14,760 bases of DNA from an uncultured Clostridia bacterium (GTDB taxonomy: Bacteria > Bacillota > Clostridia > TANB77 > CAG-508). The stretch is taken from contig CAQRYF010000043.1 in the NCBI GenBank assembly GCA_948875265.1, positions 1 to 14,760 on the forward strand, written 5' to 3'. The translations under genes and the position numbers were made by a program. The notes beneath the pieces were generated by a model. The model saw only the letters and a program-made list of their open reading frames with translations, did not search any database and had not been told where the DNA came from. This document shows positions 1 to 7,754 of this stretch, one piece after another (positions within the stretch are counted from its first letter, which is position 1; every line of letters begins with the position of its first letter).

Positions 1-687
1 TTAAAATATATATTATTGATAGAAAATGAAATAAAAACTTATATCGCATATGAATTCTCAAGGTTTTATGGTCATAAAAATTATTTAATTCGCAAGAACT
101 TTAATAGTTCTACTTCTAAAGAATCCCTTATACAAAAATTTATAGATAATGTAAATTTAGAAATACAATATCAATATAAGAATTCTAATAAAATGATTAC
201 TCACTATTTAGATAATTATAACTATCTTCCTTTATGGATACTTGTAAGAGTACTATCATTTGGTAAAATATCAAAATTCTATAGTTTAATGAAGTTTAAA
301 GACCAAAATGTAATTAGTAGAAAATATAATTTAAGAATACATGAATTTAAAATAATATTACATAATTTAACTCTTATACGAAACATTTGTGCTCATGATG
401 AAAAATTATATGATATAAAAATGAAAAATAGAATTTCCTCAACTATATATCATAAGAAATTGAGAATAGAAAATAAAAATGGAAATTACCAATTTGCAAC
501 AAGAGATTTATTTTCTATAGTAATATGTTTAAAACTATTATTAGAAAAAGAAGATTTTAAATTTTTTTATAAAAGATTAATAAAAGATATACAAAAATTA
601 AAAACGTCTATTACAACAATAGATATTAAAAGTATATTAAATAGAATGGGATTTCCTAAAGATTATAAAAAATTATTAGATTTATAA
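1..687 (+). CDS. Abi_2 (AbiD/AbiF-type) abortive infection protein, 5' end missing
   Basis: The frame is open from base 1, so the N-terminus lies outside the window; the TTG at 16 is probably internal. About 228 residues are present, where Abi_2 proteins usually have roughly 300. The visible part has the family pattern: a helical stretch with IENEIKTYIAYEFS, then LPLWILVRVLSFGKISKFY, then LTLIRNICAHDEKLY. RNICAH fits the Rx4-6H motif of HEPN ribonucleases, a superfamily to which Abi_2 proteins have been assigned. Known relatives act in phage defence, and AbiF-type members have been reported with an adjacent antitoxin-like small RNA; any such RNA upstream would be off the left edge. It is the only plus-strand gene here and converges on valS. 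Family assignment is good; phage-defence activity is inferred from the family. Confidence 0.8.
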   Translation, partial: LKYILLIENEIKTYIAYEFSRFYGHKNYLIRKNFNSSTSKESLIQKFIDNVNLEIQYQYKNSNKMITHYLDNYNYLPLWILVRVLSFGKISKFYSLMKFKDQNVISRKYNLRIHEFKIILHNLTLIRNICAHDEKLYDIKMKNRISSTIYHKKLRIENKNGNYQFATRDLFSIVICLKLLLEKEDFKFFYKRLIKDIQKLKTSITTIDIKSILNRMGFPKDYKKLLDL

Positions 688-711
688 TCATATGCTTAAA
701 AAATATATAAA

Positions 712-746
712 TATAAGGATTTGAAATTTAACTCCAAATCCCTATA
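712..746. terminator. Hairpin between converging abi-like gene and valS
   Basis: Arms 712-723 and 735-746 (TATAAGGATTTG / CAAATCCCTATA) pair over 12 positions with one A-C mismatch around an 11-nt loop. T-rich sequence follows on both strands: TTTCTTATTTT on plus, and TTTATATATTTTTT on minus. It lies 24 bases after the abi-like stop and 5 bases after the valS stop, so it most likely ends transcription from both sides. The stem is short and AT-rich, so efficiency is uncertain. Confidence 0.6.
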
Positions 747-751
747 ATTTC

Positions 752-3427
752 TTATTTTAAATTTTGGCTAACTTTTTCTAGCATTTCTTTATATTTTGCA
801 AGTTTTGCTTTTTCTTCTTCTACTTTAGCTTGTGGCGCTTTGTTTACAAATCCAGGATTTGATAACATCTTTTCACATCTTGCTACTTCTGCTTCTAATT
901 TTATCTTCTCTTCTTCTAGTCTTTTTTTCTCTTCCTCAAAGTCAATTAACCCTTCTAATGGCATATATAATTCTATTCCTTCTTTTATAATATTTATTGA
1001 ACTTTCTGGAATGTTTTCTTTGCTGCTTTGAATTGTTATCTTTTCTCCAAATCCTAATTTTAGTAACATTTTTTCTGCTTCTTTTATCTCTTTTTCATAT
1101 TTTTGTGTTACAAATATTAATTCTGATTTTTTACTTGGATGTATGTTTTTTGTACTTCTTATATTTCTGATTTCAACAATAATCTCTTTTATCTTTTCCA
1201 TTATATTTTCTTCATTTTCAAAATCAAATTGTTCTTTTGATTTTGGCCACTTAGATACCATTAAGTCTTTATCATTATCCTGTACTAAACTACTATATAT
1301 TTTTGTTGTTACAAATGGCATAAATGGATGTAATAATTTCATTGATACTCCAAATACATAGTCTAAAACATAACAAACTCTAATTTTTTCTTCATGGTTT
1401 TCACTATATAATCTTGATTTAACCATTTCTATATACCAATCACAAAACTCATTCCATATAAAGTTATATATTTTGTCTAGAGCTATTCCTAAATCATAAT
1501 GTTCTATATTTTTAGTTACTTCTGAAATTAATTTATCTAATTTATTAATAATCCACTTGTCTTCTAATTTTAAAGCGCTTTCTTTGTATTGATTTGTTTT
1601 ACTATTATAATTTTCCTTATCAAATTCAAATATTTCTTCATCAGAAACCATATTCATTGTTATGAATTTTGCTGCATTCCAAATCTTATTTGCAAAGTTT
1701 GATGCTTGCTCTAATTTTTCTGGCATGTATCTAATATCATTCCCCATTGTTGTTCCTGAAAGTACAGAAAATCTTAATGCATCTGCACCATATTGTTCTA
1801 TTACGTCTAGTGGATCAACACCATTTCCCAATGTTTTTGACATCTTTCTTCCTTGGCTATCTCTAATAATACCATGTATTAAAACATCTTTAAATGGTGG
1901 TATATCTGTAAATTCTAATCCTTGTGTCATCATTCTTGATACCCAGAATGTAATTATATCAAATCCTGTTACTAATACATTTGTAGGATAGAATGTTTTG
2001 AAGTCTTCATTATCTGTATTTGGCCAACCTAATGTTGAAAATGGCCATAATGCTGAACTAAACCATGTGTCTAGTGTATCTTCATCTTGATGTAAATGTG
2101 TGCTACCACATTTTTTACATTTTTCTGGCTTACCTTTTGCAACATTGATATGGTCGCATTCTTTACAATAATATGCAGGTATTCTATGCCCCCACCATAA
2201 TTGCCTTGATATACACCAGTCTTGTATATTATCTAACCAATGGAAATATTGTTTTTCATATCTTTTTGGTACAAATTTTGTTTCACCATTTCTTACACTA
2301 TCAGCTGCTCTTTTTGCTAAGTCTTGCATAGCTACAAACCATTGTGTAGAAATCTTAGGTTCTATTGTATTTTTACATCTTTCACATTTAGCTACATTAT
2401 GTGTATATTCTTCTTCTTTTACTAGAGCTCCTATTTCTTTTAATTTGTTTACTATTTCTTTACGAGCTTCTAATAAATCCATTCCTTTATATTCTTGAAC
2501 TAAGTCTCCCATTTTAAAGTTTTCATCAAATACTTCAATTATTTCCAAATTGTGTCTTAGTCCTGCTTGATAGTCATTCATATCATGTGCTGGTGTGATT
2601 TTTACACATCCTGTACCAAATTCTTTTTCAACAAATTCATCTGCAATTATTGGTATTTCTTTATTCATTATTGGTAAAATACAAGTTTTACCTACTAACT
2701 CTTTATATCTTTCATCTTCTGGATGTACTGCAACAGCTGTATCTCCAAGCATTGTTTCTGGTCTGGTTGTTGCTACTATTATATATTTATCCTCTATCCC
2801 AGTAATTTTATATCTTATATGCCATAAGTGTGATGGTTCTTCTTTATATTCAACCTCTGCATCAGATATTGATGTATTACAACTTGTACACCAATTTACC
2901 ATTCTTTTTCCTTTATATATTAATCCTTTTTCATATAATTTAATAAATTGTTCTAATACTGCATCTGACATTCCTTCATCTAGTGTGAATCTATTCCTTT
3001 CCCAGTCACATGAACAACCAAGTTTACGTTGTTGCTTTTGAATTATCCCACCATATTCATGTGTCCAGTCCCATGCTTCTTCTAAAAATTTCTCTCTTCC
3101 TAAATCTTGTTTTGATTTTCCTTCTGATTTTAATTTTTGAACTACTTTCATTTCTGTTGAAATTGCTGCATGGTCTGAACCTGGAAGCCATAAAGTATTA
3201 TATCCTTGCATTCTCTTAAAACGGATTAAGATATCTTGAATTGTTCCATCTAAAGCATGTCCCATGTGTAATTTTCCTGTTACATTTGGAGGTGGCATCA
3301 TTATACAATAACTTTCTTTTGTTGTATCCATACTTGGTTTAAAGTATCCTTTTTGTTCCCACTCCTTATATAATTCATCTTCAAAATCCTTTGGATTGTA
3401 TTTTTCATTTAATCTTTTATTTTTCAT
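752..3427 (-). CDS. valS: Valyl-tRNA synthetase
   Basis: Class I aminoacyl-tRNA synthetase that charges tRNA-Val with valine in the cytoplasm and clears mischarged threonine by editing. Numbering from the ATG at 3427, the HIGH signature is HMGH at 54-57 inside PPPNVTGKLHMGHAL, and the KMSKS loop is KMSKT at 528-532. Between them lie the editing domain (ATTRPETMLGDTAVAVHP) and a cysteine-rich insert (CKEC...CKKC) that could bind zinc. The C-terminus is the charged coiled-coil arm typical of ValRS. At about 891 residues the length is normal. An in-frame GTG at 3490 would add 21 residues, but it has no ribosome binding site and falls right after the T-box terminator stem; the ATG at 3427 has GGGAGG eight bases upstream. 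Expression is controlled by the T-box leader. Confidence 0.97.
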   Translation of the reverse strand: MKNKRLNEKYNPKDFEDELYKEWEQKGYFKPSMDTTKESYCIMMPPPNVTGKLHMGHALDGTIQDILIRFKRMQGYNTLWLPGSDHAAISTEMKVVQKLKSEGKSKQDLGREKFLEEAWDWTHEYGGIIQKQQRKLGCSCDWERNRFTLDEGMSDAVLEQFIKLYEKGLIYKGKRMVNWCTSCNTSISDAEVEYKEEPSHLWHIRYKITGIEDKYIIVATTRPETMLGDTAVAVHPEDERYKELVGKTCILPIMNKEIPIIADEFVEKEFGTGCVKITPAHDMNDYQAGLRHNLEIIEVFDENFKMGDLVQEYKGMDLLEARKEIVNKLKEIGALVKEEEYTHNVAKCERCKNTIEPKISTQWFVAMQDLAKRAADSVRNGETKFVPKRYEKQYFHWLDNIQDWCISRQLWWGHRIPAYYCKECDHINVAKGKPEKCKKCGSTHLHQDEDTLDTWFSSALWPFSTLGWPNTDNEDFKTFYPTNVLVTGFDIITFWVSRMMTQGLEFTDIPPFKDVLIHGIIRDSQGRKMSKTLGNGVDPLDVIEQYGADALRFSVLSGTTMGNDIRYMPEKLEQASNFANKIWNAAKFITMNMVSDEEIFEFDKENYNSKTNQYKESALKLEDKWIINKLDKLISEVTKNIEHYDLGIALDKIYNFIWNEFCDWYIEMVKSRLYSENHEEKIRVCYVLDYVFGVSMKLLHPFMPFVTTKIYSSLVQDNDKDLMVSKWPKSKEQFDFENEENIMEKIKEIIVEIRNIRSTKNIHPSKKSELIFVTQKYEKEIKEAEKMLLKLGFGEKITIQSSKENIPESSINIIKEGIELYMPLEGLIDFEEEKKRLEEEKIKLEAEVARCEKMLSNPGFVNKAPQAKVEEEKAKLAKYKEMLEKVSQNLK

Positions 3428-3435
3428 TTTTTCTT

Positions 3436-3441
3436 CCTCCC
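3436..3441 (-). promoter_or_regulatory. valS ribosome binding site that decides the start
   Basis: GGGAGG on the minus strand, 8 bases before the ATG at 3427. The upstream in-frame GTG at 3490 has no comparable site, so the ATG is the preferred start. Confidence 0.85.
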
Positions 3442-3493
3442 ATTCTCTATTTTTAATTGTTTTTAGTATTTCTTCTAAGTTATCTTTCACAAC

Positions 3494-3745
3494 ATAAAGC
3501 TCACCCTAAACATAAGGGCGAGCTTTATTTCTCACGGTACCACCTTAATTATAAATCTATCTATATTAAAAATTCAAAATAAATTTACATCTTAATTAGC
3601 ATATAACGTTGCTTACTCGGATATCTTACTTAGTTTCAGAATATCAACTAAAAAAGCTACCTTTTGTTTACCTTTTTCTTAAGAAGTTTCCAGCCTAAGA
3701 CTTCTTTTCTCTTTTAAGTAAGTATAAACATACTCCTCTTTTTTA
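3494..3745 (-). promoter_or_regulatory. T-box riboswitch leader of valS, valine-specific
   Basis: Read on the minus strand, the leader has Stem I, including a distal GAAGTCTTAGGCTGGAAACTTC hairpin, then the T-box sequence AAGGTGGTACCGTG (3533-3546) with UGGU to pair with the ACCA end of uncharged tRNA. A terminator stem follows, arms 3515-3528 and 3494-3507, 14 pairs with one G-U. Bases of the T-box (TAAGG) can instead pair with CCTTA in the terminator's 5' arm, giving the alternative antiterminator. The best specifier is GUA followed by A at 3671-3669 on the 3' side of Stem I; a second GUA is at 3660-3658. Both read valine, matching the gene. The 5' boundary is approximate. The terminator lacks a clean run of U. 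Confidence 0.92.
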
Positions 3746-3770
3746 TTGTTTTTAACTTTTATGTTATATA

Positions 3771-3798
3771 TTATTACATATTTTGGTAGAAAATACAA
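3771..3798 (-). promoter_or_regulatory. Possible valS promoter
   Basis: Minus strand TTGTAT (3798-3793), a 16-bp spacer, then TAATAA (3776-3771), about 25-30 bases before the T-box Stem I. Position is right but the -10 match is poor and the region is AT-rich, so alternatives a few bases away are possible. Confidence 0.35.
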
Positions 3799-3832
3799 GT
3801 AGTTTTTATAGAAATTTTATTTAAAAGTTGAT

Positions 3833-4273
3833 TTAAGTTTTCCATCCCCATGATAAGAATACATCTTGATTATCTATTAAATATTTTTCAAAGTCTATTA
3901 TGTTTTTTGGTAAATTGTTAGGTTTACACCATACTAGTTCACTGCATTTATCCGCTTCCATATTTTTTATATTTCCTTGCCAGTCTTTTACAATAAAAAC
4001 AAAATCAATATATTCTGTGTTTTTATCTACTTTTCTATTCATAACAGATTTAAACACTAAATCTTCTCTGTTTATATCTATGCCTATCTCTTCTTTAGTT
4101 TCTCTTATTGCAGCATTAATTACCATTTCATTTTTTTCTACATGTCCACCTATAAATCCATATAATCCATCACTAAATCCTGTTGAGTTTCTTTTTAATA
4201 ATAAAACTTCATTATTTTTATTAAATAGTATTACTTGAACTGATACTGGCATTTTATATCTTTCTTTATTCAT
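3833..4273 (-). CDS. Nudix hydrolase
   Basis: 146 residues. The full Nudix box is present at residues 43-65 (G-x5-E-x7-RE-x2-EE-x-GI), with the metal-binding glutamates E58, E61 and E62. The fold is preceded by the usual strand PVSVQVILFNKNNEVLLLKR. Nudix enzymes cleave nucleoside diphosphates linked to another group, such as modified NTPs or NDP-sugars; the substrate cannot be read from the sequence. The ATG at 4273 overlaps the stop of the MoaA-like gene by 8 bases and has AAGGAG about 10 bases upstream. It is the last gene of the five-gene operon. Either it acts on the pathway's nucleotide product or it cleans up by-products; both are inference. The valS promoter and T-box follow immediately. 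Confidence 0.92.
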   Translation of the reverse strand: MNKERYKMPVSVQVILFNKNNEVLLLKRNSTGFSDGLYGFIGGHVEKNEMVINAAIRETKEEIGIDINREDLVFKSVMNRKVDKNTEYIDFVFIVKDWQGNIKNMEADKCSELVWCKPNNLPKNIIDFEKYLIDNQDVFLSWGWKT

Positions 4274-5312
4274 CTTCGTTTTTCTCCTTTTGACTAATTA
4301 TATTATAAAATTCATTTAATTCAATTTGTTTTCCTTTTTCTCCAAATCTAACTTCTCCAAGCTTTCTTCTATAATGTTTTCTATCTTTTCTGTTTTCTAT
4401 AATAGTATTTCTTCTTTCTATAATCTGTCTCAATATTTTTTCTTTTTCCTCTAATGAATTTCCAATAACTTTATACATTTTTTCATCATTTAAACAACAA
4501 GAACCATATCCATATGGTGTGATTCTTAGTTTAAAACATCCTCCACAAGGATACTTCCATGAAAACATAGCTAATATTCCTATTGTTAATGTATCATTAA
4601 TTTCATAATATTTTACAGTTGGATTATCCCCTATAACTCTTTCTTTTTTTTCTTTTATGATATTTTCTTTTTTATTTATTTCATCAATTATGTCTTTTTC
4701 TCTTATATATTCATCTTTCCAATATTGTTGACCTTCTTCTTTTAATTGATTAGGATTACAAGGAAAAAACTGTAAAAATCTTATAATCATTCTATCTTTT
4801 TTATATTTATTATTAATATTTTTTGCAAAATCTATAAACGTATTAACTTCTTCTAAATTATCTTTCATCACAACCATATTTATTTTTATTTGACAAGTTG
4901 ATATATCTAAAATTTTATAAATCCCATTTAAAACTTTTTCCAATCCATCTCTTCCTGTTATTCTTTTAAATTTTTCCCTATCCATGGTGTCTAAACTTAT
5001 ATTTATTCTAGATATTCCCGATTTTATTATTTTTTCAGCCTGTTCTTCAAGTAAAAAACCATTTGTAGTTATTGATTGTTCAATATATCCTATATTTGTA
5101 GCATATTGTATATATTTATATAAATCTTTTTTTACTAACGGCTCACCTCCTGTCCAGTGAAGCTTAATAATTCCAATCCTACGAGCTGCGATTAAAATTT
5201 CTTTTATCTCTTTATCCTGTAATTCAGGAACTACATTATTATTTGTGTTACAATATTTACAATTAAAATTACAATTAGCTGTAACAGCAAATCTCAAATG
5301 CCACTTATTCAT
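4266..5312 (-). CDS. MoaA-like radical SAM enzyme
   Basis: 348 residues. The radical SAM cluster motif is C14-x3-C18-x2-C21, followed by TGGEPL (54-59), ITTNG (81-85) and the MoaA-type segment RINISLDTMDREKFKRITG (102-120). A second cluster site near the C-terminus, C256-x2-C259-x13-C273, has exactly the MoaA spacing. Basic residues aligned with the GTP triphosphate-binding arginines of MoaA are kept: R7 before the first cluster, and K261 and R263 after C259. MoaA converts GTP to 3',8-cyclo-dihydro-GTP. However, no other molybdopterin gene is present, the C-terminal GG of MoaA is absent (the protein ends KNEDE), and a basic tail is added. I read it as a MoaA paralogue acting on a nucleotide, substrate unknown. 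The ATG overlaps the HD gene's stop by 8 bases, with GGAGG 12 bases upstream. Confidence 0.9.
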   Translation of the reverse strand: MNKWHLRFAVTANCNFNCKYCNTNNNVVPELQDKEIKEILIAARRIGIIKLHWTGGEPLVKKDLYKYIQYATNIGYIEQSITTNGFLLEEQAEKIIKSGISRINISLDTMDREKFKRITGRDGLEKVLNGIYKILDISTCQIKINMVVMKDNLEEVNTFIDFAKNINNKYKKDRMIIRFLQFFPCNPNQLKEEGQQYWKDEYIREKDIIDEINKKENIIKEKKERVIGDNPTVKYYEINDTLTIGILAMFSWKYPCGGCFKLRITPYGYGSCCLNDEKMYKVIGNSLEEKEKILRQIIERRNTIIENRKDRKHYRRKLGEVRFGEKGKQIELNEFYNIISQKEKNEDE

Positions 5313-5868
5313 TATTAGATAGCACCTCCATTAAATAGTTGTATTTTTCTTTGATTTCATCCTTTTTATATTCAAACTCTATTTTATTCCAACTTCTTTG
5401 TAATTTATTTCTTATTTCAATTGCTCCAGCTTCTAATGTAGATTTCCTTTTTCCATACCAAGTATAAAATAATGGAACTGGATATTCAATATGTGATATA
5501 GCATCAGCAGTTGATATAATTTTTTCTTCTATTGTTTCTCTATTATTTTTTATTGATCCTCGATGGTTCTTTATACATCTTTGGATTAATTCTATTTTTT
5601 TATTGTCAAATTTATATTTCTTTAAAAACTCTCTGGCATATTCAGCACCAGTTATATGATGATTATGCTTATCTCCCAAAATTCTTGTTACATCATGCAA
5701 ATATGCAGATATTTCTACCACTTGTATATCAGCATTTAATTTCTTAGCCATTTCAACTGATATTTCTACTACTGGAATAATATGATATTTCATTCTTCCA
5801 TCATCACAAATTTCATTTAATAATTTGTTAATATCACTAATAATTTCTTTATATTCTTTGTCTTTCAC
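5305..5868 (-). CDS. HD-domain phosphohydrolase
   Basis: About 187 residues. The HD-superfamily metal ligands are visible (numbering from the GTG start): H29 in KYHIIPVVE, H58-D59 in YLHDVTR, the HNHH segment at 68-71, H102 in KNHRGS and D122 in STADAISHIEY. HD proteins of this size are metal-dependent phosphatases or phosphodiesterases, often acting on nucleotides; the substrate cannot be assigned. GTG at 5868 is chosen because AGGAGG lies six bases upstream; a TTG one codon earlier (5871) is possible but too close. It overlaps the NDK-like gene upstream and the MoaA-like gene downstream, so it is translationally coupled within the operon. A role removing phosphate from a radical SAM product would fit, but is inference. 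Confidence 0.88.
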   Translation of the reverse strand: MKDKEYKEIISDINKLLNEICDDGRMKYHIIPVVEISVEMAKKLNADIQVVEISAYLHDVTRILGDKHNHHITGAEYAREFLKKYKFDNKKIELIQRCIKNHRGSIKNNRETIEEKIISTADAISHIEYPVPLFYTWYGKRKSTLEAGAIEIRNKLQRSWNKIEFEYKKDEIKEKYNYLMEVLSNNE

Positions 5869-6352
5869 CAATATCCTCCTCTTTTATATTATTTCTGATA
5901 TACTCATTCATATATAGTTCAATTTCATTTTCTGCATCCTGTGGTAAAGATCTATGAATTGCATTTATATAAAATTCATGTCCATGCAATAATATTGGTT
6001 TTCTTATTGTACTATATTTATATCTTATTGAATTCTTATCACACATATCTGGAGCATACTTATCTCCGCATAATTCAAATAATCTTTCTTTACAACTTTC
6101 TCCTGCTGCTATTCCGATTGTAGCAGTTTTACCTAAAAAATATTCTACATTCATCAAATTTACAATTTCATCATCTTGTGCACTATACAATTTTCCCAAA
6201 AAATTTTTACTTAATATTACATCTCTTATATATTGCAATTCAAAATTGTTATCTCTTAATTCATTTAATATTTCATTTTTATACTTGTATGAATCTGGCT
6301 TTATCATAAATAAGCTTCTTTCAAAATCTCCTAATTTTAAACTATCTAGCAT
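5849..6352 (-). CDS. Nucleoside diphosphate kinase-like protein
   Basis: About 167 residues, near the usual 140-150 of NDK with a short extension at each end. Numbering from the ATG at 6361: ERSLFMIKPDS (14-24) matches the NDK N-terminal signature with K21; NSIRYKY (110-116) lies where NDK has its TIRGDFG segment; and NAIHRS (133-138) corresponds to the catalytic NxxHGS motif with phosphate-carrying His136. Between them the sequence is divergent (GKTATIGIAAGE), so this is a family member rather than a housekeeping Ndk. NDK moves the gamma phosphate between nucleotides via phospho-histidine. Four ATG codons run in tandem (6361-6350). GAAAGAG touches the first but is nine bases from the fourth, so 6352 is preferred. 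It overlaps the radical SAM gene upstream and the HD gene downstream. Confidence 0.82.
   Translation of the reverse strand: MLDSLKLGDFERSLFMIKPDSYKYKNEILNELRDNNFELQYIRDVILSKNFLGKLYSAQDDEIVNLMNVEYFLGKTATIGIAAGESCKERLFELCGDKYAPDMCDKNSIRYKYSTIRKPILLHGHEFYINAIHRSLPQDAENEIELYMNEYIRNNIKEEDIGERQRI
5875..5880 (-). promoter_or_regulatory. Ribosome binding site of the HD gene
   Basis: Perfect AGGAGG, six bases before GTG 5868 and only three before TTG 5871. It lies inside the 3' end of the NDK-like gene and argues for GTG as the start. Confidence 0.75.
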
Positions 6353-7745
6353 CATCATCATCTCTTTCAGTATCCTTCATTCTATTTAAATAGTTCAACT
6401 TTAATTCAATCATTTCCCTTTGATGTTTATAAATATCTTCTTCCGTCCATCCTTCATAGCTATGTTGAGGTAATGAATTTCTAAATGATGGTTTATAATC
6501 TTTTGATAATTTTATACCATATTTTTCTTGATTATTGAATATATGTGAACCTTCTAAGGGCATAAATACATAATCTCTCATTATTCTTAATAAACCCTCT
6601 TCTAGTATTTCTTTTCTTCTAGCATAATCTTCTTGTGCTGTTATTGAATTTTCTCCTGGCAATCCTTGTATAAAATTTCCTCTATAAGCTACAGGTGTAG
6701 GTGCATTTTCTTTTAATATTCTCAAAGCATTCTTAATCTCTTCAAAAGTCACACCCTTTCTAACTGTTTTTAAAATTGTATCTGAAAAACTCTCTATTCC
6801 TAGATACAAATCAATAATATTATGTGAGTACATCTGTTGTACATTTTCTTTTGTAAGCCTTTTTGCTCTTGTTTGTACTATAAAATAATTAGTTGGCTTC
6901 ACTTCTTCAACGGCCTTATAAAATAAATCAGATGCTCCTCCTGGCGTTAGAAAATCGGAATCTATAATATGTATTGTAGAATGCTGTCTTATTTTTTCTA
7001 TTTCCTCTAGTGTCTTCTTTATTTGTTCATATGTTTTTGCTTGTATTGGAGCATGTTCAACACAAAAGCTACAACAATAATTACATCCTCGAGCTGTTTC
7101 TATGTATACTTGTGTTTGATTTATGTTGTCAATTAAATCATATGCTGGTATTGGAAGAGTCTTTAAATCCATTATGTTTATTCCATCATTTTCAACATAC
7201 TCTCCATTTTCTAATTTATATTTTATTCCTTTGCATTGTGGTAATATCTCTTTTCCATACGTAGCAATATCTGATATTACTTTTTCTCCTGCACCTTTAA
7301 TAAATACATCAAATGGTCCATTCATTCCACATAATGTTACTTCTGGTCCACCAGCAAGTAACATTGCATTAGGATTAGTATATTTAGAAAATTCTGCTAA
7401 TAATTCACTTCTATTTCTGTTCACTGTTTTCACACTTATTCCTATTATATCAGCATTATTAATAAGGCTTTCAAGTGTTTTTCTATCAACTGTACCATCT
7501 TGTACATATTTTACATTATGACCATTTTCTCTACAATATGCGGCTATACTTAGCAATCCTAAATTTGATATATATGGATAATCTCTAAAATGTGTTTCTA
7601 TACTTCTTTCTTGAAAATATTTTTCCATTTGTTCATTAAACATTTCTTCTTCTAATTGTTTCTCTGTGTGTCTCAAATCAATTAGTGGATCTGATACATT
7701 TTTTACTTCATCATCTTTAGGATTAATTAATAAGATATTTGCCAT
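6342..7745 (-). CDS. Class B-type radical SAM protein with cobalamin-binding-like domain
   Basis: 467 residues from the ATG at 7745; residue numbers here count from the earlier ATG at 7751. Residues about 3-175 resemble the B12-binding domain of BchE-type enzymes: ILLINP, GLLSIAAYCRENGHNV (65-80), IIGISVKT, and LLAGGPEVTL (131-140) with IKGAGEKV. The radical SAM domain follows with C223-x3-C227-x2-C230 in ETARGCNYCCSFC, then IHIIDSDFL, and GIESFSDTILKTVRKG (318-333). The usual DxHxxG cobalamin ligand motif is not visible, so cobalamin may bind base-off or not at all. Family members perform methylations or other C-C and C-S chemistry on many substrates. The second ATG is preferred because AGGAGG is nine bases upstream of it and three from the first. 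It is the first gene of the operon, behind a strong promoter. Confidence 0.9.
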   Translation of the reverse strand: MANILLINPKDDEVKNVSDPLIDLRHTEKQLEEEMFNEQMEKYFQERSIETHFRDYPYISNLGLLSIAAYCRENGHNVKYVQDGTVDRKTLESLINNADIIGISVKTVNRNRSELLAEFSKYTNPNAMLLAGGPEVTLCGMNGPFDVFIKGAGEKVISDIATYGKEILPQCKGIKYKLENGEYVENDGINIMDLKTLPIPAYDLIDNINQTQVYIETARGCNYCCSFCVEHAPIQAKTYEQIKKTLEEIEKIRQHSTIHIIDSDFLTPGGASDLFYKAVEEVKPTNYFIVQTRAKRLTKENVQQMYSHNIIDLYLGIESFSDTILKTVRKGVTFEEIKNALRILKENAPTPVAYRGNFIQGLPGENSITAQEDYARRKEILEEGLLRIMRDYVFMPLEGSHIFNNQEKYGIKLSKDYKPSFRNSLPQHSYEGWTEEDIYKHQREMIELKLNYLNRMKDTERDDDDAR

Positions 7746-7754
7746 TATCATTAT

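Noticed and set aside
840..3219. Several plus-strand open frames opposite valS
   Set aside because: They are antisense to a clear valyl-tRNA synthetase, lack ribosome binding sites, and their Ser/Phe/Ile-rich products are what an AT-rich antisense frame gives.
3428..3490. GTG start for valS at 3490
   Set aside because: No ribosome binding site, and it lies next to the T-box terminator stem; the ATG at 3427 has GGGAGG at ideal spacing.
4266..5312. Assignment as viperin (ddhNTP synthase)
   Set aside because: The segment after the cluster motif is MoaA-type (TGGEPL...SLDTMDREKFKRITG) and the C-terminal CX2CX13C site belongs to MoaA, not viperin.
4266..5312. Straight annotation as molybdopterin moaA
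   Set aside because: No other molybdopterin gene nearby, no C-terminal GG, and operon partners that do not belong to that pathway.
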